64,000 nucleotides of DNA from Alopecurus myosuroides. Its lineage: Eukaryota; Streptophyta; Magnoliopsida; Poales; Poaceae. The notes under the pieces are model-generated. The model was given only the letters and a program-made list of their open reading frames with translations, was not told where the DNA came from and did no database searches. This document shows positions 1 through 10,810 of the stretch, one piece after another. The DNA is taken from assembly GCA_028641055.1 (NCBI GenBank), contig CM054057.1:325816941-325880940 (forward strand), written 5' to 3'. Positions within the stretch are counted from its first letter, which is position 1. The number at the start of each line of letters is the position of its first letter. Position numbers and translations under genes: made by a program.

Positions 1-298
1 AGGGGGACCCGCGCCACCCTATGGTGTGGCCCCCCTCTGGGGCTCTTCGGGACTTCTGGATGCTTCCGGGGAAAATAGGAACTTCGGGATTCGTGGGGTC
101 CAATTCCGAGAATATTTCCAGAACAACTTTTCTGAAATAAAAAACAACTGAAAACAGGGAACTGGCGCTTGGCATCTTGTTAATAGGTTAGTCCCGGAAA
201 ACGTGTAAAAATGTTATAAAGAAGGGAGAAAACATGTAGCAATTGGCATAATATCAACATGGAACATCAGAAATTATAGATACGTTGGAGACGTATCA
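1..298. mobile_element. End of an LTR-like element (family A), cut by the window edge
   Basis: This stretch closely matches the last ~300 bp of the complete family-A insertion at 3623-5237. Shared features include the GTCCCGGAAA block, the CATGGAACATCAGAAATTA block and the terminus ending GACGTATCA. The start of the element lies outside the window. The terminus is followed directly by Copia gag coding sequence, so this copy also appears to be inserted in the same Copia element in the same orientation. No coding capacity is visible. The family is not named here because the sequence alone does not allow it. Confidence 0.75.
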
Positions 299-300
299 AG

Positions 301-1509
301 AACCCTCCCAAGGCCAAGGCATATGTTGAGGAGAAGACCAAGTCTAGATATGGCAACAAAGGGACTCAAAAAGTGAGGTGTTGCTTCAATTGTCAAGACA
401 AGCACAATTTCATTGCGGAGTGCCCATATGAGAATAGAGAACATCATGGTGGCAATCTTATTCGCAAGGACAAATAAAAGGTTGCTTACAAGAAACCTTA
501 TTTCAAGAATAAACCTTTCAACAAGAAGCCTCCCACCAAGTTTGTGCTAGTGACTCAAGAAGAGTATGATTCCGAAAGTGATGAAAAAGAAGAATCCACA
601 AGTGAAGTGGTCGCTTTTGTTATTTCATCAACTTCATGTTCCTCATCTCTCTTTGAAACCCCCAGTGAGAATCTTCCTTAACCCAATGTCAAGTGCTTCA
701 TGACTAAGGCCTCGTAGGTAGCATCTTCTATCATCTCTAAGACTCCAAATGAAATGAATAACATTGCTAGTCCTAGTGTAGAATATGAAATTTCCTCTTT
801 GGAACATTTTATGTCTAACGTGCAAGGTGAGACCAAGAGATAATTTGATCTCCTCATGAGACAATTGGAAGAGGCCCATGAAGCTCTTGAGAAGAAAGGT
901 GAGATTAAGAGGAGAGATGCGGATGAAAATGCATCTCTCTCTATGACTCTTCAGGAAGAGCATGAGGGTCGAGTTTCTGTTGAGGAGGAACTTGAAACTA
1001 TTGAAGAGTCACATAATGAAATTGTTGCTACTATCACTAAAGAACGTGACCTTGAAATTTTCAAATATAAGAAAGCTAAAAAGGATAAGGTTGGGTTTGG
1101 GGTTGGTCATGATAAACTAACTGAGGAGTTTGAGAGGCTTACCAAGGCCCACAAAGCCTTCGAGAGTGAACACTCTACCCTCAAAGAGTCACATGAACAA
1201 CTTCAAACTCAACTCAATCAATTCATTGTGCCTAGTACCTCTACTTGTTCTTGTGATCATGCATATATTATTGAGGAGAATTCTAGGTTGAGTGAAGAGC
1301 TAGTAAGGCTCAAGGGCAAGAGCCTGTGTGTTGAGAAGGTTGTGGTTCCTAAGACACAAGTTGATCCCAAGCCGCAAGTGATTTCTCCTAAACAACAAGT
1401 GGGAAAGCAAGGTCTTGCTTATGTTGCCAAGAAAAAGAACAAGAACAAGAATAACAAGGCCAAGCCCGCGCAAGCTAAGAAGAATGTTGCTCGAGTGGTA
1501 TTTCATTAG
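301..1509 (+). pseudogene. Copia-1 gag C-terminal part, zinc knuckle and coiled coil, broken
   Basis: The reading frame starting at 301 encodes a CCHC-like knuckle (codons 379-423) and then a long Glu/Lys-rich coiled-coil region, best preserved from 856 to 1509. In the knuckle the histidine is one residue early, and Asn (406-408) occupies its usual place. Four in-frame stops break the frame: TAA 475-477, TAA 679-681, TAG 715-717 and TAA 841-843. Gag normally forms the cytoplasmic particle and the knuckle binds element RNA. The end is Lys-rich, and the signal passes to another frame near 1500-1700 before pol starts. The N-terminal gag is outside the window or removed by the insertion that ends at 298. 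Confidence 0.8.
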
Positions 1510-1706
1510 GGACGACACTACTCGTAGAAACCCCGCGGGAACTAACAATCCACACCATTTCTTATATCTTCATTATTATGTTGTTGTGCAAGCTAAATAT
1601 GTTGGTCCAATTGAGGGTTTCATTGACTATACTATTTGGGTTCCAAAGACCCTTGTTGCTAACATGAGGGGACCCTCCTCGGGTCCTAACTCTAGTCAAT
1701 GATTTC

Positions 1707-2966
1707 TTGCAGGACTATGCTTCCGATGGGTATAAATGGATAATTGATAGTGGGTGCACTAGTCATATGACCAGAAGCAAAGAACTTGTGACGGAGTTGC
1801 GCCCAAATACAAATGATTCAACCGTCACTTATGGAGATAAGTCCAAGTCTAAGGTAACGGGTTTTGGCAAGGCTGTGATTGCTCCTGATTTCACTATCGT
1901 GGATGGCATGCTTGTCGAATCTCGTGGTTACAATTTACTTTCAGTTCATTCGTTAGGGAAGATGGGTTTCTCCGTCTTCTTTGATCCTGATATTGTGGTC
2001 CTTTTGAGGAGCAAGACTCTTGACATCGCATACGTGGGATATGTCGAAAATGAGTTGTTTGTGGTGGACTTTTCGAAGTCCACCAACTCTCAAGCGATGT
2101 GTCTTTTCGGAAAGGTGGATGTGGTGTGGTTGTGGCATCGCCGCCTATCCCATGTCAACATGAGAACATTGCAGAGTCTTCACAAAGGTGGCCTAATCCT
2201 TGGACTAAAAGAAAATGTTTCCTTTTCCAAAGATCACGTTTGTAGGTCATGTGTTGAAGGAAAGATGCATGATGCCTCCCATAAGTCCAAGACCATTATC
2301 TCATCAAATAGGATCTTGGAGCATCTCCAAGTTGATCTCTTTGGTGTCGTGCCTGAGGCAAGTCTTGGAGGAAAGAAGTATTGCTTGGTGATTGTCGATG
2401 GCTATTCAAGATACACTTGGGTTTATTTCTTCAAGTTGAAGAGTGAGACCCAACAAACCATCATCGACTTCTCCAATCAAGTGCAACGTCAACACAATGT
2501 TCCTATCATGGCTATTAGGAGTGACAATAGCACCGCGTTCAAGAACTACACTTTCAATGAATTCCTTAGTGAAGAGGGTATTCGTCATCAATATTCCGCT
2601 GCATATACCCCTCAACAAAATGGTTTAGCCAAAATGAAGAATCGAACTCTACTGGATATGGCAAGGACCATGTTGGCAGAGTATTCTTCTCCCCAGTATT
2701 TATGGGTCGAAGCCATATCTATCACATGCCACTCCTCCAACCACCTCAGCATTCGCAAGGGCTTAGAGAAGACTCCATATGAAATCCTCACCGGCAACAA
2801 ATCCAACGTCTCCTACTTCTGTGTCTTCGGTTGTAAGTGTTTCTATTTGATAAAGGGTGCTCGGTTGTCTAAATCCAATCTAACTATTGAGGGTATATTT
2901 GTTGGTTACGGTGCTGAATCCCACACTTATGGAGTCTTTGACAAAACCTCACGGATGGTCATATAA
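1707..2966 (+). pseudogene. Copia-1 protease and integrase part of pol
   Basis: 419 residues are open. The protease active-site region DSGCTSHMT lies near residue 16. It is followed by the GAG-pre-integrase histidine region (WLWHRRLSHVNMRTLQ) with the paired cysteines CRSC, and then by the integrase core. The first Asp (VDLFG) and second Asp (RSDN) are visible. The usual catalytic Glu in the QQNG..ERKN block is Lys here (codon 2631-2633), which should abolish strand transfer. The C-terminal region of integrase (VFGCKCF, GIFVGYG) follows. Upstream, the linking frame at about 1490-1702 is in a different phase, so at least one frameshift separates gag from pol. Confidence 0.88.
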
Positions 2967-2975
2967 TCTTGTAGT

Positions 2976-3622
2976 GTGGTTTTCGAGGAAAATGATGGCT
3001 CCCAAGTAGCGCAATTTCATGTTTCTAATGTAGATGTTGAAATGCTTCAAGAAGCCATAGGAAGGATGGGTGTGGGATTTTTTCGCCCCATTGAGGGACA
3101 CCTTATGGCAACTCGAGAAGAACTATGCTCTACTCATGTAGATCCCTCCTCTACAATAGAAGAACAAGCTAAGGAGCCAAGTGATGCACGTACCCAAGAA
3201 CAAGCACAAGACCCTCCTCTTGTTGACCAAGTTACTATGCAACAAACAACCACTTCTATCATTCAAGCTAGTCAAGGTCAAGGGCAAGATCAACCTTCTT
3301 CGTCCTCCTCTCCACAAGTTGAAGCAAGTGTTGATGATGATCAAGGCCAACAAACCGGTCAAGACGGGGACCCAAATGATCAAGATGATCAAGTGATTCC
3401 TCCTTGCAACAATGAGGAGATCGAAGCCTGTCATGCTAGAAGGATAGAAAGGCCTTCAAGCGTATTGATGCATCCGATGATAAGGTTTTGGAAGATGTTC
3501 AAGCTAGAAGATACACAAGAAGGCAATTGACAAACTTTAGTGGGCATCAAGCTCGCATATCCATGGTGGAGCCAAAGAAAGTGTTTGAAGCTCTTGAGGA
3601 CTCCGATTGGTTGGAAGCTATG
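2976..3622 (+). pseudogene. Copia-1 integrase-RT linker, interrupted by insertion
   Basis: Residues directly after integrase (EENDGSQVAQ) lead into a Gln/Asp/Pro/Ser-rich linker typical of the variable region between integrase and reverse transcriptase in grass Copia elements. After about 3479 the signal continues in another frame and reads into the conserved RT entry (VFEALEDSDWLEAM). It stops exactly at the CTATG target duplication of the 1.6-kb insertion, and the protein resumes at 5243 (DELNNFESNK). A stop at 2964-2966 separates it from the integrase frame. It does not encode a separate protein. Confidence 0.7.
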
Positions 3623-5237
3623 TGATGCGTGTGAACACACGTTCGTTGGGAGACCCCAAGAGGAAGGTATGAAGAGTGCTGCAGCAAGTTTTCCCTCGGA
3701 AAGAAACCAAGGTTGAATCGACTAGTAGGAAGAAGGAGTAACTTCAGAAGGTTGATGGAGTTGAGATGGCAGGGCGCACTACCGGTTCAGCAGCAACGTG
3801 GAACCTACACAACACAATCAAATCACTTTGCCCCAATGAAGCAGTGAGGTTGTCAATCTCACTAGTTTTGCTTAACACAAAGCGGTTAAACGTATGGTGT
3901 GGAAACAGTATGAGAACAGTATGAAAGCAGTAGCAGCAGTGTGAAAAGAGTGGAAGTAGTGTGAAAGCAGTGGAAACAGTGTGTGTATTATCAGTATGAG
4001 AAAATGGACCGGGATCCAGTGGTGTCTCTCCGTAAAAGATAAATAACATGTGTGGTGAACAAATTACAACTGGGAAATTGACATAAATGAAGGCTACACC
4101 GTAGTGCATATGCAAGACATAAAGATTACTATGTTATTCATGCGGGCATTCGAACAAGATACATAGACCATCATCCAATTGCATCTATGACTAATAATCC
4201 ACCCTCTAAATATCATCCGAACAAACGTTGGGTATTAAGTTGCAAGCAACAGATAATCGCAGTAAGCAAAGTGCATAATGTAAACAATGCAAACTAAGTA
4301 AACACCATTGGTTTCTCCCTAATGTCAACAACACATCCTCCATCTGTCACGTTTCTGTCACTCGAGCACACATGCAAAGGAGGCATGAACCCACTATCGA
4401 GCATAAATACTCCCTCTTGGAGTTACTAGCATCTACTTGGCCAGAGCATCTAATAATAACGGAGAGCATGCAAGATCATAAATGACATATGCATAAAGAA
4501 AACATGATAGAATGATAATCAGAAGACATAGCATTCAACATTCACCAGATCCCAACAAACACAACATGTAGCATTACATAAAGATGATCTCGATCATGTA
4601 GGGCAGCTCACGAGATCTAAACATGATGCATAAAGTGGAGAAGACAACCATCTAGATACTTCTATGGACCCGTAGTCCAGGGATGAACTACTCACGCATC
4701 ACTTCGGAGGAGGGAATGGTGGTGTAGACCCCTCCGGTGATGAATTCCCCTCCCGGCAGGGTGCCGGGGAGAGCTCTAGAACCCTCCCGATCTCGGGATG
4801 ACGATGACGGAGGCCTCGGGTGTTTCTCTAGAAAAAGTGGTATATCTTTAGGGTTCACATATCGGGGGGATTATATAGGAGAAAGGGCGATGGCGGTGGA
4901 TGCCCGAGGGGCCCACACCACGCCAGGAGCGGCTAGGGGGCGCCGCCCTATCGTGTGGCCCCCTGTGGCCCATCTCCGGGCCTCTTCGGGACTCAGTGGA
5001 ACCTTCGGGAATTCTAAGACTTCCGGGCTTCTAATTTTCGAATTCCGAGAATATTTCTAGAACAACTTTTCTGAAACAAAAAATAGCAGAAAACTAGAAA
5101 CTGGCTCTGTGGCATCTTGTCAATAGGTTAGTCCCGGAAATTTATAAAAATGACATAAAGTGTATAGCAAACATGTAGGGAATAACATGCAAACAACATG
5201 GAACATCAGAAATTAAGGATACATTTATGACGTATCA
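3623..5237. mobile_element. 1.6-kb LTR-like insertion (family A), TSD CTATG
   Basis: The element starts TGATGCGTG and ends CGTATCA (TG...CA termini). It is flanked by the perfect 5-bp duplication CTATG at 3618-3622 and 5238-5242. Removing it restores the Copia reverse-transcriptase reading (DWLEAM to DELNN). Five-bp duplication plus TG/CA ends suggest a solo LTR of a retrotransposon; a short non-autonomous element of another kind is possible. No internal domain, primer site or coding frame is convincing. A second copy of the same family ends at 298. Confidence 0.8.
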
Positions 5238-5242
5238 CTATG

Positions 5243-5849
5243 CATGATGAGCTCAATAACTTTGAGAGCAATAAAGTTTGGAAGCTAGTTGAGAAGCCAA
5301 AGGATTGCCATAATGTTATTGGCACTAAGTGGGTTTTCAAGAACAAGCAAGATGAGCATGATATTTTCATAAGGAACAAAGAAATATTGGTGGCTCAAGG
5401 CTACACTCAAGTGGAAGGCATTTACTTTGATGAAACCTAAGCTCTCGTGGATCGCCTTGAGTCCATCCGTACCCTTCTTGCATATGCATATTTGCATAAT
5501 TTCAAATTACAACAAATGAATGTCAAAAGTGCTTTTTCTAAATGGTCCATTGAAAGAGGAGGTATATTTTAAGCAACCTCCAGGGTTCGAGAACCCCAAC
5601 TTCCCTAACCATGTATACAAGATCAATAAGGCGCTCTATGGACTTAAACAGGCACCATGTGCGTGGTATGAGCACCTTAGAGAGTTGTTGGAAGACCGTG
5701 GGTTTGAAGTTGGGAAGATCGACCCCACCCTTTTCACAAAGAGGGTAAAGGGAGAGCTTTTCATATGCCAAATCTACGTGGATGATATTATCTTTGGCTC
5801 AACTAACCAAGATTTTAATAATGAGTTCTCGAAGCTTATGGCTGACAGG
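5243..5849 (+). pseudogene. Copia-1 reverse transcriptase, N-terminal part
   Basis: The reading shows the RT entry (VWKLVEKPKD, GTKWVFKNKQDEHD), the palm segment (KINKALYGLKQAP..WYEHL) and the catalytic YVDD motif (QIYVDDIIFGS, about 5775-5807). It is broken by TAA 5438-5440 and by a frameshift near 5535, where a T-run changes phase in the SAFLNG region. It stops at the 8-bp duplication of the hAT MITE and continues at 6147. RT would copy element RNA into DNA inside the particle, but this copy cannot be translated as one protein. Confidence 0.9.
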
Positions 5850-6138
5850 TATACCTGGCCAAAATTTGGGCCGGACCGGGCTTCGAGCCGGGCCTAAAAA
5901 ATTTACCGGGAAAACTCAGGCCCGAGCCCGGCCCGGCCCGACTGTCGGGCTGCAGAAAACGGGCCCGTGCCCGATAAAGCCCGCCCAGGCCCGACCAGCC
6001 CGGCCCGACTACGGCTAAAAACGCAATTTTTCCGGGCCCGAGCCCGGCCCGATGGTGCTGCCGGGCTCAGCCCGGCCCGGGATTTTCGGGCCGGGTCGGG
6101 TCGGGCCGTCCGGGCCGGGCTGCCCATGGCCAGGTATA
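5850..6138. mobile_element. hAT-type MITE, 289 bp, TSD CTGACAGG
   Basis: Perfect terminal inverted repeats TATACCTGGCCA / TGGCCAGGTATA are flanked by the perfect 8-bp duplication CTGACAGG (5842-5849 and 6139-6146). Eight-bp duplications and short TIRs are the hAT signature. The interior is very GC-rich and built of repeated GGGCC/CGGGC words, like subterminal transposase-binding repeats. It is non-coding and therefore non-autonomous. A longer relative lies at 23547-24232. Confidence 0.92.
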
Positions 6139-6146
6139 CTGACAGG

Positions 6147-7025
6147 TTTCAGATGTCTATGATAGGAGAGCTCAAATTCTTCCTTGGTTTTGAGATCAAG
6201 CAATTGGCTCGTGGGACTTTCATTTATCAAGCCAAGTATACCCAATACATGCTCAAGAGGTTTAATTTCCAAGGTGCAAAAGAGAAGCCATCTCGTATGC
6301 AAGTCAAATGCCACCTCAAGCGCAATCCATACGGTAAAGATGTGCACCAAAAGTTGTATCGTTCTATGATTGGTTCTTTGCTTTACCTTTGTGCATCTAG
6401 GCCCAATATCGTTTTGAGTGTAGGTGTGTGTGCAAGGTATCAAGCGGCTCCTAAGGAAAGCCACTTGGTGGCGGTACATAGGATCTTTCAATATTTGGTT
6501 CATACCTCAAAGTTTGGTTTGTGGTACCTAAAGGGGGCACAATTTTCTCTCAAGGGGTACACGGACTCGGATTGGGATGGTGATAAAGATGATAGGAAGT
6601 CTACTTCTGGGGCTTGCCAATTTCTTGGCAGGTCTTTGGTGAGTTGGTCTTCCAAGAAGCAAAATTGTATATCTCTCTCCACCGCTGAAGCCGAGTATGT
6701 GGCGGCCGCTAGTGCTTGCACCCAATTGCTATGGATGAGGCAAACCCTCAAAGAGTATGATAATAATTTGGATAAGGTGCCTCTTATGTGTGACAATGAA
6801 AATGCCATCAAGATCGCCTACAACCCCGTGCAACACACAAGGACGAAGCATATTGAGATTCGTTGTCATTTCATCCGAGATCATGTGGCAAGAGGTGATA
6901 TTGAGCTAGCATATGTCCCAACCAAGGATAATCTCACGAACATGTTCACGAAGCCTCTTGATGATGCAAGATTCATGTTTTTGAGGAACGAGCTAAATAT
7001 CACCGATTCAAGGAGTTTGACTTGA
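6147..7025 (+). pseudogene. Copia-1 reverse transcriptase end and RNase H
   Basis: The frame continues from the first RT part (SMIGELKFFLGFEIKQ) through YRSMIGSLLYLCASRPNI and the connection region. RNase H follows: the GYTDSDWDGD block with its first Asp, STAEAEYVAAASA with the Glu, LMCDNENAIKIA with the second Asp, and the TKHIEIRCHFIRDHV tail. It ends with the stop after 7020-7022. RNase H degrades the RNA strand during reverse transcription. This is the best preserved coding part of the element: no stop occurs between 6147 and 7022. Confidence 0.9.
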
Positions 7026-8320
7026 AGATCTTGCACACACCCCTATACTTGATACGTGTTTGGGTTTAGGTGTAGGCATGGACATAGGGGGTGTTATCCT
7101 AACACATTGGGTTCTACCTCCCCCCATTATGCCCAAAGCAAAAATTCATTGTTATCTCTCTATTTGTAATGTTGATTTGTGAGCTTCAATGTGGAGAATT
7201 GGCAATGCACCCAAGATATATATTCGCGGTGTCATACCATGATCTCTTACATGGTGGCTTTGGTCACCAACCTCTTCTTTGTGAAGAGTTGGATCTTAGT
7301 TGGGATTTATTTGGAGTTCATTGCATTTCTCTCGTTTTCCTAGCTAAGTGTTTCTTATAGGAAAATCTCTCTCACTTGGCCCTTCATTTTTCTTGATTCT
7401 TGCAAGTGAGTGGTAGAAGTACTATTTTCCAGCTTGGTCCTCATACTCAAAAAAATTTCTCTAGAGGAAGAGGAAGGGTGCCCGGTACTAGTGACCGGCG
7501 TCCGGTACTACCGCGTGTGTATGGTTGAAAGCATGATTTTCTGCTCAAACTTGCACACCCGATACTACCGGACGCGCCCGGTTCTACCGTCTCTGGAGAT
7601 CGAAGAAGATTTTTGTGTGGAAATCTATACAGCCGGTACTACCTAGCCAAAATGGTACTACCAAGCCAGAATGGTACTACCGACTGTGCAAAAAGAACCA
7701 GATTTATTTTGCAGAAAATTGCACAGCCGGTACTGTCGGATCGGTCCGGTACTACCGGTCAAGGCAGTTTTGACATATATTCTATGTCGTACGGGCTGGG
7801 GGTTATTCCCCACCCACACGAACTGCTCCTCCACTGCCGCCCCTTCCTCTTCCTCTTTCGGTTGGGCTTCTCTCGCCAGAATCCGCCGTTTCCAGCGTGT
7901 TTTCACCGTGGGAATCCCTCCTGCACCGATCTCCTCCATGGCCTCCGGTATTTCTCCTCACTTCGCTCTTGTTTTGGGTCTCCATTGATGCTTTGATGAA
8001 CCCTAGATGAGATCTTGAGGTTAGATACTTGTAGCACCGATTCTATCAGTTAAAATTGGTTGGATGGTTAACTATTGGCTGGGAATAGCAATGTTTAGTT
8101 CATTCTTATTTAAACTTGTTGAACTTTCTTCAATTTCGTGCTTGGGTTTGGAGCATGGAACCTGAAACGTACTGTCGGTACTATCGCCTTTACAAGTTTG
8201 GGACAGATCAACTTGTACAAACTTGAATCAACTATTTTTCTCTCTGTTTTCCTTGAGTATGTTCCCTTATCTTGTTTCCTATCCCACTCTATCTACATTT
8301 CACAGGTTCTCGTGGTGGTG
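7026..8320 (+). other. Copia-1 spacer between RNase H and the extra ORF
   Basis: No coding region is recognisable in this 1.3-kb spacer. It holds the first array of the GGTACTACCGG motif (7476-7770). Pyrimidine-rich sequence near 8260-8305 ends in a possible splice acceptor (TTTCACAG) just before the downstream ORF. In SIRE-type elements the ORF after pol is reached through such a spacer; whether splicing occurs here is not shown. Confidence 0.6.
7476..7770. repeat. GGTACTACCGG motif array, internal copy
   Basis: The word GGTACTACC(GG) or close variants recurs about every 20-60 bp, often preceded by GTCCG or GCCCG. The same motif family fills part of the 3' LTR (10312-10765). Spacing is irregular and the intervening DNA is unrelated between copies, so this is not a simple tandem repeat. 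Confidence 0.8.
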
Positions 8321-9772
8321 GTATGGGGACTTTGGGGAAGGAACCGGTCACGTATGCTCGATCCAAGCGCAAGGCCCCAGGGGATAAGTCTGTGACTGCT
8401 GAGGGTTCATGGCTGATTTTGAAGGTGAGGCTGAGGTCATGCCCGCCCCTACCACCGAAAGGACCTGTGGTGGTAGTCGGCATGGTCGTGGTGGTGGTTC
8501 CTCGCAGCCCAAGACTGTTGCTCGAAAGACTGCTCGCAAGCCATTCAACAAGTGGAATCCTGATGCTTATCAAGAGTATAGGCAAGAAAATACCTATGAG
8601 CATGAGAGGGATTATTTCGATAACCCTCATTTCTTCACAAAGGACCAAGAGCGTGTCTTCAATGACATATACGTGGGCAAGGACTACTCCGTCACCGTGC
8701 AACATACTCTCAATATATCCTACATGAGGCTCCCTAAGCACAAGGGTTATTTTGATGAAGCTTTGGCCATGTGTGAAGAGTTTGGTCTCATTCCCCTTAT
8801 GAAGTTCAACCAATCTTACATCAAGTACTACATCATGCAATTCTTCACCACCATTCATTTTGGCGAAGATGAAGAGAGAACCCTTAGGTGGATGACCAAG
8901 GATAGGGTGCTCTCGGCCACCATGCAAGGATTTGGTGCTCTTTTGGGATATGAGGACAAGGGAGCTCATGATCCAAGTGGGTGGAGATGCCATGACAACA
9001 ACTACTCAAGCAACAAGAAGTCCATTTCCAACATCACCATGGAAGGAGGTACACCGGGAAAACTGCTCATCTCATTCGCCCATTCGAGATCCTTCACCGT
9101 ATCTATAGGGAGACTCTAGCTCCACGAGTGGGGAATTGGGATGAAGTACATGGTTTTGTGTTTGACCTCCTCAAGGGATCCAGGGATAATCAAGGTTCTG
9201 GGAAAAGGTTTGATGTGATGGATTGGATACATGAAGAGTTGTGGTTGTCCGTGATTGACAAGAGGGCTCCCATCTTTGGCCCTTACCTCATGAAGCTTAT
9301 CAAGAGGAAATGGTGAGAAGCCACAAAGGAGGAAATATTGAAGGATGGCAGTCCAGTGATCAAGCAAGCCATGAAGGAGCCTAGATTGAAGGCTCATTTG
9401 TCTCCCTCCGAGCAAGAAGCTGATGCATCCCAAAAGGCAACCTCCTCTCATATTGGTGTGAGGGATGGAGCACCATCTGTTGTTCCTAACACTATGGATG
9501 AACCCTCATGGTTCAAGAAGTTTCAGATCAAGGCCAAGAAGGCCTTTTGCCTCAAGCTCGATCTTCAAGAGCGCATGTATGATGCGCACGTCTATCACAA
9601 GAAGGCCGCTTCTCGCCAGAAGAAGATGATGGCTCAGATGGGTTTGCCCGTGTCTTCGGCGTCCGAGGACTCTATCACTTCTAAGGAGCAGCGGATCTCC
9701 AAGCATAGCACATGGAGCAGCCCCTACATCCCTTCCTTGTCCACCCACCACGTTCCCGAAGACGAGGAGTGA
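8320..9772 (+). pseudogene. Extra ORF downstream of pol in Copia-1 (env position), broken
   Basis: Coding-like sequence starts near 8322 (MGTLGKEPVTYARSKRK). It changes frame near 8409 (MADFEGEAEVMPAP to 9119) and again near 9100, continues from about 9128, meets TGA 9314-9316 and resumes to the stop at 9770-9772. The product is basic at the N-terminus, then rich in aromatic and acidic residues (YEHERDYFDNPHFF), with a Lys-rich end and no clear transmembrane segment. Its position between pol and the 3' LTR matches the env-like or extra ORF of SIRE-type Copia elements. The function is unknown and no domain is recognised. Confidence 0.6.
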
Positions 9773-10126
9773 CTTGGGACTTTAGCCTCTTCTCCCTTTT
9801 TGGCATTTATGATAAAGGGGGAGAATGAGTATATTAGGTTGAGCCGGTATTTTCATGGGTGGATTCACAAGCTTTTGCTACCTTTGACGTTTCTCTTGCT
9901 TGTGTCTCCGTTTAGTTGAACTCTTTCTATTTGGTGTTGAACTTTAAGTTTGAAGCGTGGTGTAAGACATGCATTTATCCCGTTAAGTACCATCTATCTA
10001 ATGCAAGTCTTGTTCCTATCCATTATATCTCATTGTTCACTACTTCCTTGTTTACTTAAGGTCACTTGAGCTATCAAATCCTTGCTCAATAATTGTGTTG
10101 TCATCAAACACCAAAAAGGGGGAGAT
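9773..10126 (+). other. Copia-1 3' untranslated region with polypurine tract
   Basis: This is AT-rich non-coding sequence between the extra ORF and the LTR. A first purine tract (AAAGGGGGAGA) lies near 9815. The one directly before the LTR, AAAAAGGGGGAGA at 10113-10125, is the likely plus-strand primer site. Nothing else is supported here. Confidence 0.75.
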
Positions 10127-10311
10127 TGAAAGAGCATTTCCCTGCATTATGTTTTGATGTTTGTTGACAACACAATTAGAGCACTAATGTGTGCTAAGTG
10201 ATGATAGGATATTGTTGTGCTTATTTTACACATCTTGGTATTTTTTATATTATGGCAAACCCCGTTAAAATCCATCAAAGAATTATGTCATATGGAGGTT
10301 TTACTGTCTGG

Positions 10312-10765
10312 GCCGGTACTACCGGATTTGCCTAGTTTCAGTACTTGAATCAGCACGCACCCTTCTGTCTAACTTGGTACTACCGGCCTCGTCCGGTAGT
10401 TCAGTGCGGTACTACCGGCTCCGCCCGGTACTACCGACCATGGATGGGATGAGTGCACTGGTGGAGCTGAAGAAGCACAGTGGGGCGGTACTACCGAAAC
10501 ATCTCGGTAGTACCGGAGTGGCTGTACAACTGAACCAGCTTGGTAGTACCGGATTTTCCTATTTTCAGCATTGGACTCGCAATGTCTCAACCCCAGAGCT
10601 TTTGTCTAGTTCGGTACTACCGGGGGCGTCCGGTAGTGCATCGCGGTGCTACCCGGTCCTGCCCGGTAGTACCGACTGTGGAATTCTGTCTGCGAAGCAG
10701 CGTTGGCTAAGGTGAAGATCTGTATGGGCGGTACTACCGGACGTCGTCTGGTACTACCGGGTGAG
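10312..10765. repeat. GGTACTACCGG motif array in the LTR, both orientations
   Basis: More than ten copies of GGTACTACC(G) or its reverse complement GGTAGTACC occur here. One pair forms a perfect inverted repeat: CGGTACTACCG at 10486-10496 and CGGTAGTACCG at 10505-10515, with an 8-nt loop. The array lies upstream of the LTR TATA box, where enhancers or binding sites would sit. Confidence 0.85.
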
Positions 10766-10802
10766 GCAGTAAATGCCCAAACGGTCAGATTTGTGGGATG
10801 GG

Positions 10803-10810
10803 TATAAATA
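10803..10810 (+). promoter_or_regulatory. TATA box of Copia-1 LTR
   Basis: TATAAATA lies within the LTR, about 490 bp downstream of the LTR motif-array start and 690 bp before the LTR end. This is a plausible U3 promoter position. No experimental start site is known. Confidence 0.65.

Noticed and set aside
10312..10765. Regularly recurring short repeats looking like a CRISPR array
   Set aside because: The motif is only ~11 bp, spacing is irregular, both orientations are mixed, and the context is a plant LTR.
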